A DNA stretch of 59,303 bases from Verrucomicrobiaceae bacterium UBA2429 (GTDB taxonomy: Bacteria > Verrucomicrobiota > Verrucomicrobiia > Verrucomicrobiales > Verrucomicrobiaceae): the NCBI GenBank assembly GCA_002343505.1, contig DDQZ01000070.1, positions 250,423 through 309,725 of the forward strand, given 5' to 3'. The translations under genes and the position numbers were made by a program. The first letter of the stretch is position 1. Every line of letters begins with the position of its first letter. Positions 50,143-58,367 of this stretch are shown in pieces. The notes beneath the pieces are model-generated. The model saw nothing but the letters and a program-made list of their open reading frames with translations. It ran no database searches and was not told where the DNA came from.

Positions 50143-50844
50143 TCAGGCGACCTGCGCCTGCTGATCCTCTTCCGGATCGCGCAGCACGTAGCCGCGGCCC
50201 CAGACGGTCTCGATATAATTCTCGCCCTGACAGGCCAGGCTGAGCTTCTTGCGAAGCTTGCAGATGAAGACGTCGATGATCTTCAACTCCGGCTCGTCCA
50301 TGCCGCCATAAAGGTGGTTCAGGAACATTTCCTTGGTGAGCGTCGTGCCCTTGCGGAGCGAAAGCAGCTCCAGCATCGCATATTCCTTGCCGGTCAGGTG
50401 GACGCGGCTGCCGTCCACTTCGACCGTCTTCGCGTCGAGGTTCACCGCGAGCTTGCCGGTGCGGATCACCGACTGGCTGTGGCCCTTCGAGCGGCGGACG
50501 ATGGCGTGGATGCGCGCGACCAGTTCGTCGCGATGGAAAGGCTTGGTGACATAATCGTCGGCGCCGAAGCCGAAGGAGCGGACCTTGGAGTCCATCTCGG
50601 CCATGCCCGACAGGATCAGCACCGGCGTCGCGACCTTGGCGGTGCGCAGCTTCTTCAGCACGTCATAGCCGTGCATGTCCGGCAGGTTCAGGTCCAGACA
50701 GATGATGTCGTAATCATAGAGCTTGCCGAGGTCCAAACCCTCTTCGCCCAGATCCGTCGTGTAGACGTTAAAGCCCTCATTGGTGAGCATAAGCTCGATG
50801 GCTTTGGCCGTCGTCGGCTCGTCTTCGATCAGTAGCACCCGCAT
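50143..50844 (-). CDS. ctrA: Cell-cycle response regulator CtrA
   Basis: The master cell-cycle/developmental regulator of alphaproteobacteria. The 233-aa OmpR-type protein has [67 protein letters not shown] with phospho-acceptor Asp51. The DNA-binding domain [36 protein letters not shown] is the diagnostic CtrA version. The C-terminus ends AQVA; Caulobacter CtrA needs a C-terminal AA for ClpXP, so degradation may differ. Autoregulation is suggested by a CtrA box upstream. Confidence 0.96.
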   Translation of the reverse strand: MRVLLIEDEPTTAKAIELMLTNEGFNVYTTDLGEEGLDLGKLYDYDIICLDLNLPDMHGYDVLKKLRTAKVATPVLILSGMAEMDSKVRSFGFGADDYVTKPFHRDELVARIHAIVRRSKGHSQSVIRTGKLAVNLDAKTVEVDGSRVHLTGKEYAMLELLSLRKGTTLTKEMFLNHLYGGMDEPELKIIDVFICKLRKKLSLACQGENYIETVWGRGYVLRDPEEDQQAQVA

Positions 50845-50929
50845 CGAATTGCCCCTTCCACGTCGCGCGCAGCCCTTCCCAGGCGCGGTTCGCCGAAAAA
50901 TTAACTATGCTGGAAGTGAAGGCAAAAGG

Positions 50930-50966
50930 TTAATTCGAGGTTAAGCGGGGTAAACGAGTTCGACTC
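50930..50966 (-). promoter_or_regulatory. CtrA box and CcrM (GANTC) site upstream of ctrA
   Basis: TTAATTCGAGGTTAA (50930-50944) is an exact TTAA-N7-TTAA CtrA box, about 90 bp before the ctrA start. A GACTC (GANTC) methylation site lies at 50962-50966, and further TTAAC half sites at 50911 and near 50978. Both elements occur in the Caulobacter ctrA promoter region. Confidence 0.75.
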
Positions 50967-51034
50967 TGACAGGGGCGTTAACGTTTTGAACCGCCCTGTT
51001 GCCCGGAAGACTCACAAATGCGAGTGGCGGCGTC

Positions 51035-51691
51035 ATGCTGACGGACCGCGTCCTCTTTATCGACGGCGAAGCGATCGTGATCGACAAGCCCGCGGGCCTG
51101 GCGGTCGATCCGCCGCGCGACGGATCGCCGAGCCTGAACGATGAGCTGGACGATCTGCGTTTCGGCTTCCGGCGTCTGCCTCTGGCTGTGCATCGGCTCG
51201 ATCGCGACACGTCTGGCTGCCTGCTGCTCGCCCGCAATCCGAAGGCGCACAAGAAGTTCGCGACGGCGTTCGAGGCGGGCGTGGTGCGCAAGACCTACCT
51301 CGCCGTGCTCGACGGCGTGCCGGGTGAGGCGGAAGGCCGGGTCGAACTGGCGCTGAAGAAGGTCAGCAGCCGCGAGGCCGGCTGGCGGATGGTGCCGGAT
51401 GCCGCCGGCAAAGGCGCGGTGACGGACTGGGCGGTGGTGGGAGAGGCCAATGGCCGGGCGCTGGTGCGCTTCACGCCCACGACGGGCCGCACCCATCAGT
51501 TGCGCGTCCATGCCGCCTCCGGCATCGGCGTGCCGATCCTCGGCGACCCGGTCTATGGCCGTCCCTCGCAGTTCAGGATGCTGCTCCATGCCGCTTCGCT
51601 CGGGCTCGACCGGGAGGGCAAGGAGCCGGTCGCGGCCGTAGCGCCGCTGCCGGTCAGCTTCGCCAATGCCGGCTTCCGCGATGCCATATGA
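51035..51691 (+). CDS. RluA-family RNA pseudouridine synthase
   Basis: A 218-aa synthase without an S4 domain: VLFIDGEAIVIDKPAGLAVDPPRDGSPSLND, catalytic Asp in PLAVHRLDRDTSGCLLLARNP, ALVRFTPTTGRTHQLRVHAASGIGVPILGDPVYG and MLLHAASLGL. It isomerises uridine in rRNA or tRNA; which position cannot be told, though the compact length is closest to RluA/TruC. The ATG at 51035 begins MLTDRVLF. Overlaps the next gene by 11 bp. Confidence 0.9.
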   Translation: MLTDRVLFIDGEAIVIDKPAGLAVDPPRDGSPSLNDELDDLRFGFRRLPLAVHRLDRDTSGCLLLARNPKAHKKFATAFEAGVVRKTYLAVLDGVPGEAEGRVELALKKVSSREAGWRMVPDAAGKGAVTDWAVVGEANGRALVRFTPTTGRTHQLRVHAASGIGVPILGDPVYGRPSQFRMLLHAASLGLDREGKEPVAAVAPLPVSFANAGFRDAI

Positions 51692-52082
51692 GCTGCCGGA
51701 AGAGGCGCTGAGCGAAACCTTTCTCGCCGCGAGCGGTCCGGGCGGCCAAAACGTCAACAAGGTCGCGACCGCTTGCCAGCTGCGCTGCAACATCTTCGCG
51801 CTCGGTCTCGCGCCCGATGTCTATCATCGCCTGAAGGAACTGGCCGGCTCGCGGCTGACGGCGGGCGGCGAAATCGTCATCACCGCCCGCAGCCACCGCA
51901 CGCAGGAGGCGAACCGCATCGACGCCCGCGCGCGCCTGACCGACCTCATCGAAAAGGCGCACCTGCGAAAGGCAAAGCGCAAACCGACCAAGCCGAGCAA
52001 GGCGGCGAAGGCCAAGCGCGTGGACGCGAAGAAGAGCCGGGGGACCGTGAAGCAGGCGCGAGGGAAGGTGAGTCTGGATTAG
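51681..52082 (+). CDS. arfB: Alternative ribosome-rescue factor ArfB (peptidyl-tRNA hydrolase, GGQ type)
   Basis: A 133-aa class I release-factor-like protein: LSETFLAASGPGGQNVNKVATACQLRCNI contains the catalytic GGQ, and the long basic tail (KRKPTKPSKAAKAKRVDAKKSRGTVKQARGKV) is the part that enters the mRNA channel of stalled ribosomes. It frees ribosomes on messages without stop codons. Start overlaps the pseudouridine synthase by 11 bp, suggesting coupling. Confidence 0.93.
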   Translation: MPYELPEEALSETFLAASGPGGQNVNKVATACQLRCNIFALGLAPDVYHRLKELAGSRLTAGGEIVITARSHRTQEANRIDARARLTDLIEKAHLRKAKRKPTKPSKAAKAKRVDAKKSRGTVKQARGKVSLD

Positions 52083-52217
52083 CTGGAGAAGGGTCTCGTT
52101 TCGCCACCGGAAAGATCAAAACCTCTCTTCCCGCTCGAATAACTTCTCCCTTGTCTGTCTTTTTCAAATGGTTAGTCTCAACTCGTCGGCGTCCTGTCGA
52201 CAGGGGGTAATATAGAA

Positions 52218-52733
52218 ATGAAGAAGGTAATTCTTGCCTGCGCCATGATTGTGTCTGGCGCTGGTCTGGGCGGTTGCGCCACCGTGATGAACGGTGTTCA
52301 CCAGGGGGTCGAATTCAATTCGGATCCCGCGGGCGCCACCATCCGCATCTCGCAGGGCGGCACCTGCGTCACGCCGTGCCGGATCCAGATGCGTCGCGCG
52401 CATGATTCGATGGCGACGTACGAGCTCGCTGGCTACGAGACCGCGCATCTCTATCTGCAGAGCAAGCTTGGCGGCGCGGTTGCCGGCAATCTGATCGCGG
52501 GCGGCCTGATCGGCGGCATCGTCGACGGCGCCAACGGCGCGTCGAACCGGCTGACGCCGGCCCCGGCCTATATCCGGCTGGCGCCGATCGGCTCGGGTCG
52601 CGAGGCGGAACTGCTGGACGGCGAAGGCCGGGTGATCAGCACGGTCGCCGCCTACAACGCCACGGTCGAAGCTGACGTGCTCGGCGGGCTGCGCAACCAG
52701 GGCCTCGCCCCGGACGGCAGCACGCCGCGCTAA
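52218..52733 (+). CDS. Lipoprotein with PEGA-like region
   Basis: A 171-aa lipoprotein: MKKVILACAMIVSGAGLGGC (lipobox LGGC) ATVMNGVHQGVEFNSDPAGATIRISQGGTCVTPCRIQMRRAHDSMATYELAGYETAHLYLQSKLGG, a PEGA-like beta domain (SDPAGATIRI...G..TPC), then a glycine-rich membrane-like stretch AVAGNLIAGGLIGGIVDGANGA and a C-terminal tail. Similar lipoproteins are widespread in proteobacteria; function unknown. Confidence 0.82.
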   Translation: MKKVILACAMIVSGAGLGGCATVMNGVHQGVEFNSDPAGATIRISQGGTCVTPCRIQMRRAHDSMATYELAGYETAHLYLQSKLGGAVAGNLIAGGLIGGIVDGANGASNRLTPAPAYIRLAPIGSGREAELLDGEGRVISTVAAYNATVEADVLGGLRNQGLAPDGSTPR

Positions 52734-52757
52734 GCCGGTCATCGACTATTGAATCGC

Positions 52758-52792
52758 GAAGGGCGGTCCCGCGGGGCCGCCCTTCCTTTTTG
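52758..52792 (+). terminator. Rho-independent terminator
   Basis: GAAGGGCGG/CCGCCCTTC (52758-52766 with 52777-52785), a perfect 9-bp stem, followed by CTTTTTG. It ends the PEGA lipoprotein transcript and may also serve lpdA, whose minus-strand stop is next to it. Confidence 0.88.
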
Positions 52793-52794
52793 CC

Positions 52795-54189
52795 CTACAT
52801 ATGCAACTGCCGCCCGTATGCGGCGAGCACGCTCTCGTGCATCATCTCGCTCAGCGTCGGGTGCGGGAAGACGGTGTTCATCAATTCCGCCTCGGTCGTT
52901 TCCAGCGTCTTGCCGACCGCATAGCCCTGGATCAGTTCGGTCACTTCCGCGCCGATCATGTGCGCGCCTAAGAGCTCTCCGGTCTTCGCGTCGAACACGG
53001 TCTTGATGAAGCCTTCCGCCTCGCCCAGCGCGATCGCCTTGCCGTTGCCGATGAAGGGGAAGGTGCCGGCCTTCACCTCATAGCCCGCTTCCTTGGCCTT
53101 CGCCTCGGTCAGGCCGACCGACGCGATCTGCGGGTGGCAATAGGTGCAGCCGGGGATGTTCAGCGGATCCATGGCGTGCGGATGCTTGCCCGCAATCGCC
53201 TCGACCGCGATCACGCCCTCGTGGCTCGCTTTGTGCGCGAGCCAGGGCGGCGCGGTGACGTCGCCGATCGCGTAGAGACCGTCGACATTGGTCTTGCAGG
53301 TTCCGTCGGTAACGATGTGGCCGCGCTCGGTCTTCACTCCCAGCGCTTCCAGGCCGATTTCTTCCGTGTTCGGCACGATGCCGATGGCGACGATGACGTG
53401 GCTGTAATCGCCGGTCACGACCTTGCCGTCCTTGCCCTTGATGCTGGTCTTCACGCCCGACGCATTGGTCTCGATCTTCTCGACGCCCGCGCCGGTCATG
53501 ATCGTCATGCCCTGCTTCTTCAGCGCTTTCTCCAGGAAAGCGGAGACGTCCGCATCCTCGACCGGCACGATCCGGTCGAGCATTTCCACGACCGTCACCT
53601 CGGCGCCCATATCGTTGTAGAAGCTGGCGAATTCGATCCCGATCGCGCCGGAGCCGATGACCAGCAATTTCGTCGGCATTTCGGCCGGGACCATCGCATG
53701 GCGATAGGTCCAGATGCGCTTGCCGTCCGCCTTGGCGAAGGGCAGGTCGCGCGCCCGTGCGCCGGTGGCGACGATGATGTTCTTGGCGGTCAGCTCCTCA
53801 CTCTTGCCGTCCTTCGTGACGGTGAGCTTGCCTTTACCGGTCAGCTTGCCGTCGCCCATATGCACGGCGATCTTGTTCTTCTTCATCAGGTGCGTGACGC
53901 CCTGATTGAGCTGCTTGGCCACCCCGCGCGAACGCTTCACCACCGCGTCGATATCCGCGCTGATCTTCTCCGCGGCGAGGCCGTAATCCTTGGCGTGCTG
54001 CATATAATGGTAGATTTCCGCCGAGCGCAGCAAAGCCTTGGTCGGGATGCAGCCCCAGTTGAGGCAGATCCCCCCCAGATTCTCCCGCTCGACGATCGCC
54101 GTCTTCAGCCCCAGCTGCGCCGCGCGGATCGCCGCGACATAGCCGCCGGGTCCGGAGCCGAGGACGATGAGGTCGTAAGTTTCAGACAT
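52795..54189 (-). CDS. lpdA: Dihydrolipoyl dehydrogenase (E3)
   Basis: The FAD-dependent E3 component that reoxidises lipoyl groups for pyruvate dehydrogenase. The 464-aa protein has YDLIVLGSGPGGYVAAIRAAQLG (FAD), the redox disulfide GGICLNWGCIPTKALL, the NAD motif KLLVIGSGAIGIEFASFYNDMGAEVTVVE and the C-terminal His-Glu pair in TVFPHPTLSEMMHESV. ATG at 54189 with GGAG upstream. Together with pdhC upstream on the same strand it forms the PDH block, now interrupted by a repeat-flanked nuclease gene. Confidence 0.96.
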   Translation of the reverse strand: MSETYDLIVLGSGPGGYVAAIRAAQLGLKTAIVERENLGGICLNWGCIPTKALLRSAEIYHYMQHAKDYGLAAEKISADIDAVVKRSRGVAKQLNQGVTHLMKKNKIAVHMGDGKLTGKGKLTVTKDGKSEELTAKNIIVATGARARDLPFAKADGKRIWTYRHAMVPAEMPTKLLVIGSGAIGIEFASFYNDMGAEVTVVEMLDRIVPVEDADVSAFLEKALKKQGMTIMTGAGVEKIETNASGVKTSIKGKDGKVVTGDYSHVIVAIGIVPNTEEIGLEALGVKTERGHIVTDGTCKTNVDGLYAIGDVTAPPWLAHKASHEGVIAVEAIAGKHPHAMDPLNIPGCTYCHPQIASVGLTEAKAKEAGYEVKAGTFPFIGNGKAIALGEAEGFIKTVFDAKTGELLGAHMIGAEVTELIQGYAVGKTLETTEAELMNTVFPHPTLSEMMHESVLAAYGRQLHM

Positions 54190-54709
54190 GGGAAGCTCCA
54201 ATCAGCCCCTCTCCCTGCAAGGGAGAGGGAGGGGCCCGCCGCGAAGCGGTGGGAGGGTGAGGGTCGTTCAAAGCGGCGAAGATCGCGTCTGCAACATTGT
54301 CAGATCGCGCCAGCACATCATTGTTCCAGAAGCGGAGCACACGGAAACCGCGCTGACCCAAATAAGCATCGCGGCGCTCATCGTCGCGATTGTCGACATG
54401 CTGCGAGCCGTCCGCCTCGACGATCAGCCTCGCGGGCAAGCAGATGAAATCGACGATGTAGGGAAACACGATCTGCTGCCGCCGAAAGCGAAGACCAGCA
54501 ATCGCGCCGTTCCGCAGCATCGACCAAAGCCGCTTTTCCGCCTCGGTCGGGTGCGCGCGCATCCATCTCGCACGGGCTTGCAGGTCGGTCAGTGAAACAG
54601 GGCGGCGACCCTCACCCTCCCACGCGGCTGGCGCCGCGCGGGCCCCTCCCTCTCCCGTGCCGGGAGAGGGGTGAGAAAAAGCCGCGGCCGTCAAACGCTC
54701 ACCCCGCAA
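54182..54709 (-). CDS. DUF559 endonuclease-like protein bracketed by inverted repeats
   Basis: The core (LQARARWMRAHPTEAEKRLWSMLRNGAIAGLRFRRQQIVFPYIVDFICLPARLIVEADGSQHVDNRDDERRDAYLGQRGFRVLRFWNNDVL) is a DUF559 domain, related to the Vsr/restriction-endonuclease fold, with candidate catalytic residues in VDF and VEADGSQH. Start is uncertain: the frame opens at a TTG (54709), the first internal ATG (54565) cuts into the conserved N-terminus. The codons at both ends are made of the flanking repeat (SPGTGEGG..., SPLQGEG). It overlaps lpdA by 8 bp. Confidence 0.75.
   Translation of the reverse strand: MRGERLTAAAFSHPSPGTGEGGARAAPAAWEGEGRRPVSLTDLQARARWMRAHPTEAEKRLWSMLRNGAIAGLRFRRQQIVFPYIVDFICLPARLIVEADGSQHVDNRDDERRDAYLGQRGFRVLRFWNNDVLARSDNVADAIFAALNDPHPPTASRRAPPSPLQGEGLIGASHV
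54206..54266. repeat. Left inverted repeat flanking the DUF559 gene
   Basis: About 61 bp running from CCCCTCTCCC to GTGAGGGTCG. Read in reverse complement it matches 54606-54671 closely, with differences mainly in the middle. It contains its own hairpin CCTCTCCCT/AGGGAGAGG. Confidence 0.85.
54606..54671. repeat. Right inverted repeat flanking the DUF559 gene
   Basis: About 66 bp running from CGACCCTCAC to GGGAGAGGGG, the inverted partner of 54206-54266. It carries the hairpin CTCTCCCG/CGGGAGAG and a GCGGC-GCCGC type centre. Confidence 0.85.
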
Positions 54710-55232
54710 TCACCTCGATGTCCGTGGACCGCACCCAGCCGCTGCGGCACGGACCCGCATAGGCCACACCGCCATTGCCGGCCGAAGTGCCGCCCAGGCC
54801 GCAGCCGTCCAGTTCCTCGCCGGTCGCCGGATAGACGATCGCGTACCAGCCGGCCTGCGGCTGCGAGCGGTCGTCCTGGTCGCAGATGGCGACGTTGACG
54901 GGGCGATTGAGCGTGCCGGCGTCACCCGCCGCCGCGTTCGGCGCGGCGCGGACGGTGATCGGGCGGGTACCGCTGAAGCGGCCCAGCGACGGGCATTTGT
55001 CCAGTTCGGCGTCGATGCCGACCAGCACCGGGCGCGGCGTGATCGGGCTGCCGCCGGCGGCCAGATTGGCTGACGCGCTGTTGTCGGCCGGGGCGCCCGC
55101 GGCGGTGTTGGCGGCGTCGGCGGCAGCCGTGGCATTGGCGGGCGCCGCGCCATTGGCGCTGTCGTTCGCACTCTTGGTGCCGCCGCACGCCGCCAGCGCG
55201 GTCAGGGCCAGCAGGCCGATCGTGATACGCAT
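54699..55232 (-). CDS. Ala/Asn-rich lipoprotein, unknown function
   Basis: A 177-aa lipoprotein: MRITIGLLALTALAACGG (lipobox LAAC), a low-complexity Ala/Asn linker, and a C-terminal globular part (PVLVGIDAELDKCPSLGRFSGTRPITVRAAPNAAAGDAGTLNRPVNVAICDQDDRSQPQAGWYAIVYP, then GPCRSGWVRSTDIEVIAG) with conserved-looking cysteines; it may be SH3-like. The ATG at 55232 follows the pdhC stop by 26 bp. The longer frame upstream is a shadow of pdhC. Confidence 0.75.
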   Translation of the reverse strand: MRITIGLLALTALAACGGTKSANDSANGAAPANATAAADAANTAAGAPADNSASANLAAGGSPITPRPVLVGIDAELDKCPSLGRFSGTRPITVRAAPNAAAGDAGTLNRPVNVAICDQDDRSQPQAGWYAIVYPATGEELDGCGLGGTSAGNGGVAYAGPCRSGWVRSTDIEVIAG

Positions 55233-55258
55233 CTCACTCTCCCAATTGGTCGCTCGTC

Positions 55259-56563
55259 TCAGGCGATCATGCCCAGCGGGCTTTCCACCAGTTCCTTGAA
55301 GCGCTTCATCAGCCGCGCGCCGTCGGCGCCGTCGATGGCACGATGGTCGAAGCTGCCGGTGGCGCTCATGATGCTGGCGATCTGCAGCGCGTCGTCGATC
55401 ACGTAGGGGCGCTTCTCGCCCGCGCCGATCGCCATGATCATGCCCTGCGGCGGATTGATCACCGCTTCGAACTGCTTGATCCCGAACATGCCCATGTTGG
55501 AGAGGCTCGCGGTGCCGCCCTGATATTCGTGCGGCTGCAATTTGCCTTCCTTGGCGCGTCCGGCCAGCTCGGCCATCTCCTTGCTGATCGCCGACATCGC
55601 CTTGTTGCCCGCATCCACGATGATCGGGGTGATCAGGCCGTTCGGGATCGACACGGCGACGCTGATGTCGGCCCTGGAATACTGGATCAGATTGTCCGGC
55701 GTGAAGCTGACATTGCATTCCGGCACATCGGTCAGCGCGACCGCGAGCGCCTTGATCAGCATGTCGTTGACGCTCAGCTTCACGTTGCGCGCCGCGAGTC
55801 CGGCATTCAGCTCGCCGCGCAGCTTCAGCAAGGCGTCGAGGCGGATATCGACGGTCAGATAGATGTGCGGGATCGTCTGCTTCGCCTCGGTCAGGCGGCG
55901 CGCGATCGTCTTGCGCATGTTGGAAAGCTTGATCGCCTCGTGCGGCGTTTCGGAGGTAAAGGCAGTGGCCTGCGGCGCCGCGGCGGGGGCCGGAGCGGAC
56001 GATGCGGGCGCGGCAGCGGCCTGCGGCGCAGCGCTGGCGGGTTTGCCCGCAGCGGCGTCGAGGTCGCCCTTCACGATGCGTCCGCCGGGGCCGGAGCCGG
56101 AAATGGAGCCGAGGTCGATGCCCTTCTGCTCCGCCAGGCGGCGGGCGAGGGGAGAGGCCTTCACGCGATCGCCACCGGATGCGGCGGCAGGGGCCGGGGC
56201 AGGGGCGGGCGCCGGAGCCGGAGCCGGAGCAGGCGTTTCAGCCTTGGCGGGCGCTTCTTCTTTCGCGGGCGCCGGGGCTTCGGCCTTCGCCGGGGCGGCG
56301 GACGCGGCGCTCGCATCTTCGCCTTCCGCCGCGATGACCGCGATCACGGTGCCGACCTTCACCCCGTCCGTGCCTTCCGGCACCAGGATCTTCGCGATCA
56401 CGCCTTCGTCGATCGCCTCGAACTCCATCGTCGCCTTGTCGGTCTCGATCTCCGCGATGACATCGCCGGATGCGACCGTGTCGCCTTCCTGCTTCAGCCA
56501 TTTGGCGAGCGTGCCTTCCTCCATTGTCGGGGACAAAGCGGGCATTTTGAGTTCGATCGGCAT
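55259..56563 (-). CDS. pdhC: Pyruvate dehydrogenase E2, dihydrolipoyllysine acetyltransferase
   Basis: The 434-aa core of the pyruvate dehydrogenase complex. The N-terminal lipoyl domain ([24 protein letters not shown]) carries the lipoylated Lys43 in [12 protein letters not shown]. An Ala/Pro linker, the peripheral-subunit-binding domain ([36 protein letters not shown]) and the catalytic domain with [10 protein letters not shown] follow. The single lipoyl domain and [11 protein letters not shown] start are typical of alphaproteobacterial PDH. E1 genes are not in the window. Confidence 0.96.
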   Translation of the reverse strand: MPIELKMPALSPTMEEGTLAKWLKQEGDTVASGDVIAEIETDKATMEFEAIDEGVIAKILVPEGTDGVKVGTVIAVIAAEGEDASAASAAPAKAEAPAPAKEEAPAKAETPAPAPAPAPAPAPAPAAASGGDRVKASPLARRLAEQKGIDLGSISGSGPGGRIVKGDLDAAAGKPASAAPQAAAAPASSAPAPAAAPQATAFTSETPHEAIKLSNMRKTIARRLTEAKQTIPHIYLTVDIRLDALLKLRGELNAGLAARNVKLSVNDMLIKALAVALTDVPECNVSFTPDNLIQYSRADISVAVSIPNGLITPIIVDAGNKAMSAISKEMAELAGRAKEGKLQPHEYQGGTASLSNMGMFGIKQFEAVINPPQGMIMAIGAGEKRPYVIDDALQIASIMSATGSFDHRAIDGADGARLMKRFKELVESPLGMIA

Positions 56564-56692
56564 CTCTCACATCGCCTTTCTGGAACGAAGCGTTGCGCGA
56601 CCCTTTCCGCAGCGGGCGGGGAGGGTCAAGTGCGGGCTTGCCAGTCTTCGGCTTTGGCCTCACCCTCGCGGCGCACAACAGGGGCCACGGAC

Positions 56693-57151
56693 ATGCGGAC
56701 ATATCTGGTCGTCATGGACGAAACGCAGGAAGCGGAAGTCGCGCTCCATTATGCCGCCCGCCGCGCCGCGGCCACCGGCGGGACGGTCGAGATCCTCGCC
56801 ATCATTCCGCCCCAGGAAGTGGTCGAATGGGGCGCGGTGCAGGAGGCGATGGCCGAGGAAGCGCGGCTGCGCGCCGAGGCCCGCGTGGTCGCGGCGTCCG
56901 GCGAGATGATGGAGGAATCGGGCATCCGCCCGTCCATCACCGTGCGGCAGGGCACGCCGGTGCGCGCACTGACCGATTTCCTGAAGGAAAGGCAGGATAT
57001 TTCCGTGCTGGTGCTCGCGGCGGCGAGCGACGGCGCGCCCGGGCCGCTGGTGGCGCATTTCGGCGGCGCGGCGGCGGGGGGCTTGCCCTGTCCGCTGGTG
57101 ATCGTGCCCGCGGCGCTGACCGGGGAAGCGCTGGACCGGGTGACGGCCTGA
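56693..57151 (+). CDS. UspA-family universal stress protein
   Basis: A 152-aa single UspA domain: MRTYLVVMDETQEAEVALHYAARRAAATGGTVEILAIIPPQE at the N-terminus and, near the end, ISVLVLAAASDGAPGPLVAHFGGAAAGGLPCPLVIVPAAL, which matches the ATP-loop position with a degenerate G-2x-G-9x-G pattern. Nucleotide binding is possible but not assured. Start ATG is 129 bp from the divergent pdhC start. A long open frame upstream is the antisense of pdhC. Confidence 0.88.
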   Translation: MRTYLVVMDETQEAEVALHYAARRAAATGGTVEILAIIPPQEVVEWGAVQEAMAEEARLRAEARVVAASGEMMEESGIRPSITVRQGTPVRALTDFLKERQDISVLVLAAASDGAPGPLVAHFGGAAAGGLPCPLVIVPAALTGEALDRVTA

Positions 57152-57153
57152 AC

Positions 57154-57188
57154 AAAAAGCCCTCTCCCGTGAGGGGAGAGGGCTTTCA
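57154..57188. terminator. Bidirectional rho-independent terminator
   Basis: A perfect 13-bp stem, AAAGCCCTCTCCC with GGGAGAGGGCTTT (57156-57168 and 57174-57186), has A-runs on the left and T-runs on the right. It serves both the stress-protein gene and the convergent RcnB-like gene. Confidence 0.9.
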
Positions 57189-57194
57189 GGATGG

Positions 57195-58289
57195 TCAGCC
57201 CCGCTCGCCGCTCGGCTGATAGACCCGGCGCGGAGCCGGCGCGGGCGCCGGCGCGCGCGGACGCGGAGCCGGGCGGCGGACCGCCTGACGGCGCGGCGCG
57301 GCGCGGTGGCGCACGGCCCGCTCCTCGATCACTTCCTCGATAATCTCTTCGGTTACGATCGTCTCGCCGGGGGTGATGGTGGTCTCGGTGACGATCACGG
57401 TGCCGTTGCCGCCATAACCGTAGCCGCCATAGCCCGCGCCATAGCCGCCATGGCCATAAGCGCCGGAGCCGGAGACGCCGTAAGCGCCGCTGCCATAGCT
57501 GTAGCCGTCGCGGGCATAGGCGCCGTCATAACGGGCGTCATATCCGCCTTGGCCGCCCTCGCGGCGGACGATCACGTTCACCCGGCGACCGTCACGATCA
57601 TATTCGTAACGCTCGTCGCGGTCATAGCGGCCGTCGCGCTCGCCATAGCGTTCGTCCCGGTCGTAGCGCGCGTCCCGGTCGTAACGATCGTCCCGTCGCA
57701 CGCCCCGGCCGTCATAATCGTACCGGTCATAGCCCGCGCCGCAGGCATACATGCCCCGGCAGTCATAGCCCTGGCGCCGCTCCCGCTCGACGCGGGCATG
57801 CTCGCCCCGGCCCGGACGGTAATCGCCGCGGCCGGCATAATAAGGAATGCCCTGGCCGTCGCGCGCCCAGCGCTCGCCATAGCGGTCCCAGTCCAGCCGG
57901 CGGCGGCTGTCATGCACATAACCCCGGCCGTCGACCAGATAGGCGTCGTCATAATAGCGGATCCACTGCCGCTGGGGACCCGGATCGATGAAGCCGTACA
58001 GCTGCCAGTTCTGCACATGATATTGCGGCTGCTGCCAGAAGCCGCCGAAGCCGAAGCCGCCGAAGAAGCTGCCATTGCTCCAGCCGCCCTGGTTCCAGCC
58101 GCCGTTCCAGCCGCCGCCATGACCCCAGCCGCCATTCCAGCCGCCGCCATGGCCGCCGCCCGGACGTGGCCCCGGAGTGTGCCCGCCGCCCGGATTGCCT
58201 CCCCCCGGATGACCCCGGCCGGCGACCTGCGCATGCGCGCTGCCGGCCATCAAAATGCCGGCTGCGGCGATCAATGCGAGCTTCTTCAT
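57195..58289 (-). CDS. Exported Gly/Tyr/Arg-rich protein with RcnB-type domain
   Basis: A 364-aa protein: signal peptide MKKLALIAAAGILMAGSAHAQ; a Gly/Trp/His/Asn-rich region (GGGWNGGWGHGG), a short RcnB-type segment (PQRQWIRYYDDAYLVDGRGYVHD), a strongly biased Arg/Asp/Tyr repeat (DRYDRDARYDRDERYGERDGRYDRDERYEYDRDGRR), a Gly/Tyr stretch and a basic Pro tail ([18 protein letters not shown]). RcnB of E. coli is a periplasmic nickel/cobalt homeostasis protein. The extended low-complexity parts are unusual and may bind polyanions or metals; this is inference. Confidence 0.78.
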   Translation of the reverse strand: MKKLALIAAAGILMAGSAHAQVAGRGHPGGGNPGGGHTPGPRPGGGHGGGWNGGWGHGGGWNGGWNQGGWSNGSFFGGFGFGGFWQQPQYHVQNWQLYGFIDPGPQRQWIRYYDDAYLVDGRGYVHDSRRRLDWDRYGERWARDGQGIPYYAGRGDYRPGRGEHARVERERRQGYDCRGMYACGAGYDRYDYDGRGVRRDDRYDRDARYDRDERYGERDGRYDRDERYEYDRDGRRVNVIVRREGGQGGYDARYDGAYARDGYSYGSGAYGVSGSGAYGHGGYGAGYGGYGYGGNGTVIVTETTITPGETIVTEEIIEEVIEERAVRHRAAPRRQAVRRPAPRPRAPAPAPAPRRVYQPSGERG

Positions 58290-58367
58290 GGGCCTTACGC
58301 TCCCTGTTTCTCATACCGCGAAACGCGGCCCAGCCCTGCGGGACTCGCAAGGATGGTTAGGAGAAAC

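Noticed and set aside
55343..56692. Long plus-strand frame before the universal stress protein
   Set aside because: Antisense of pdhC; the UspA domain starts exactly at 56693.
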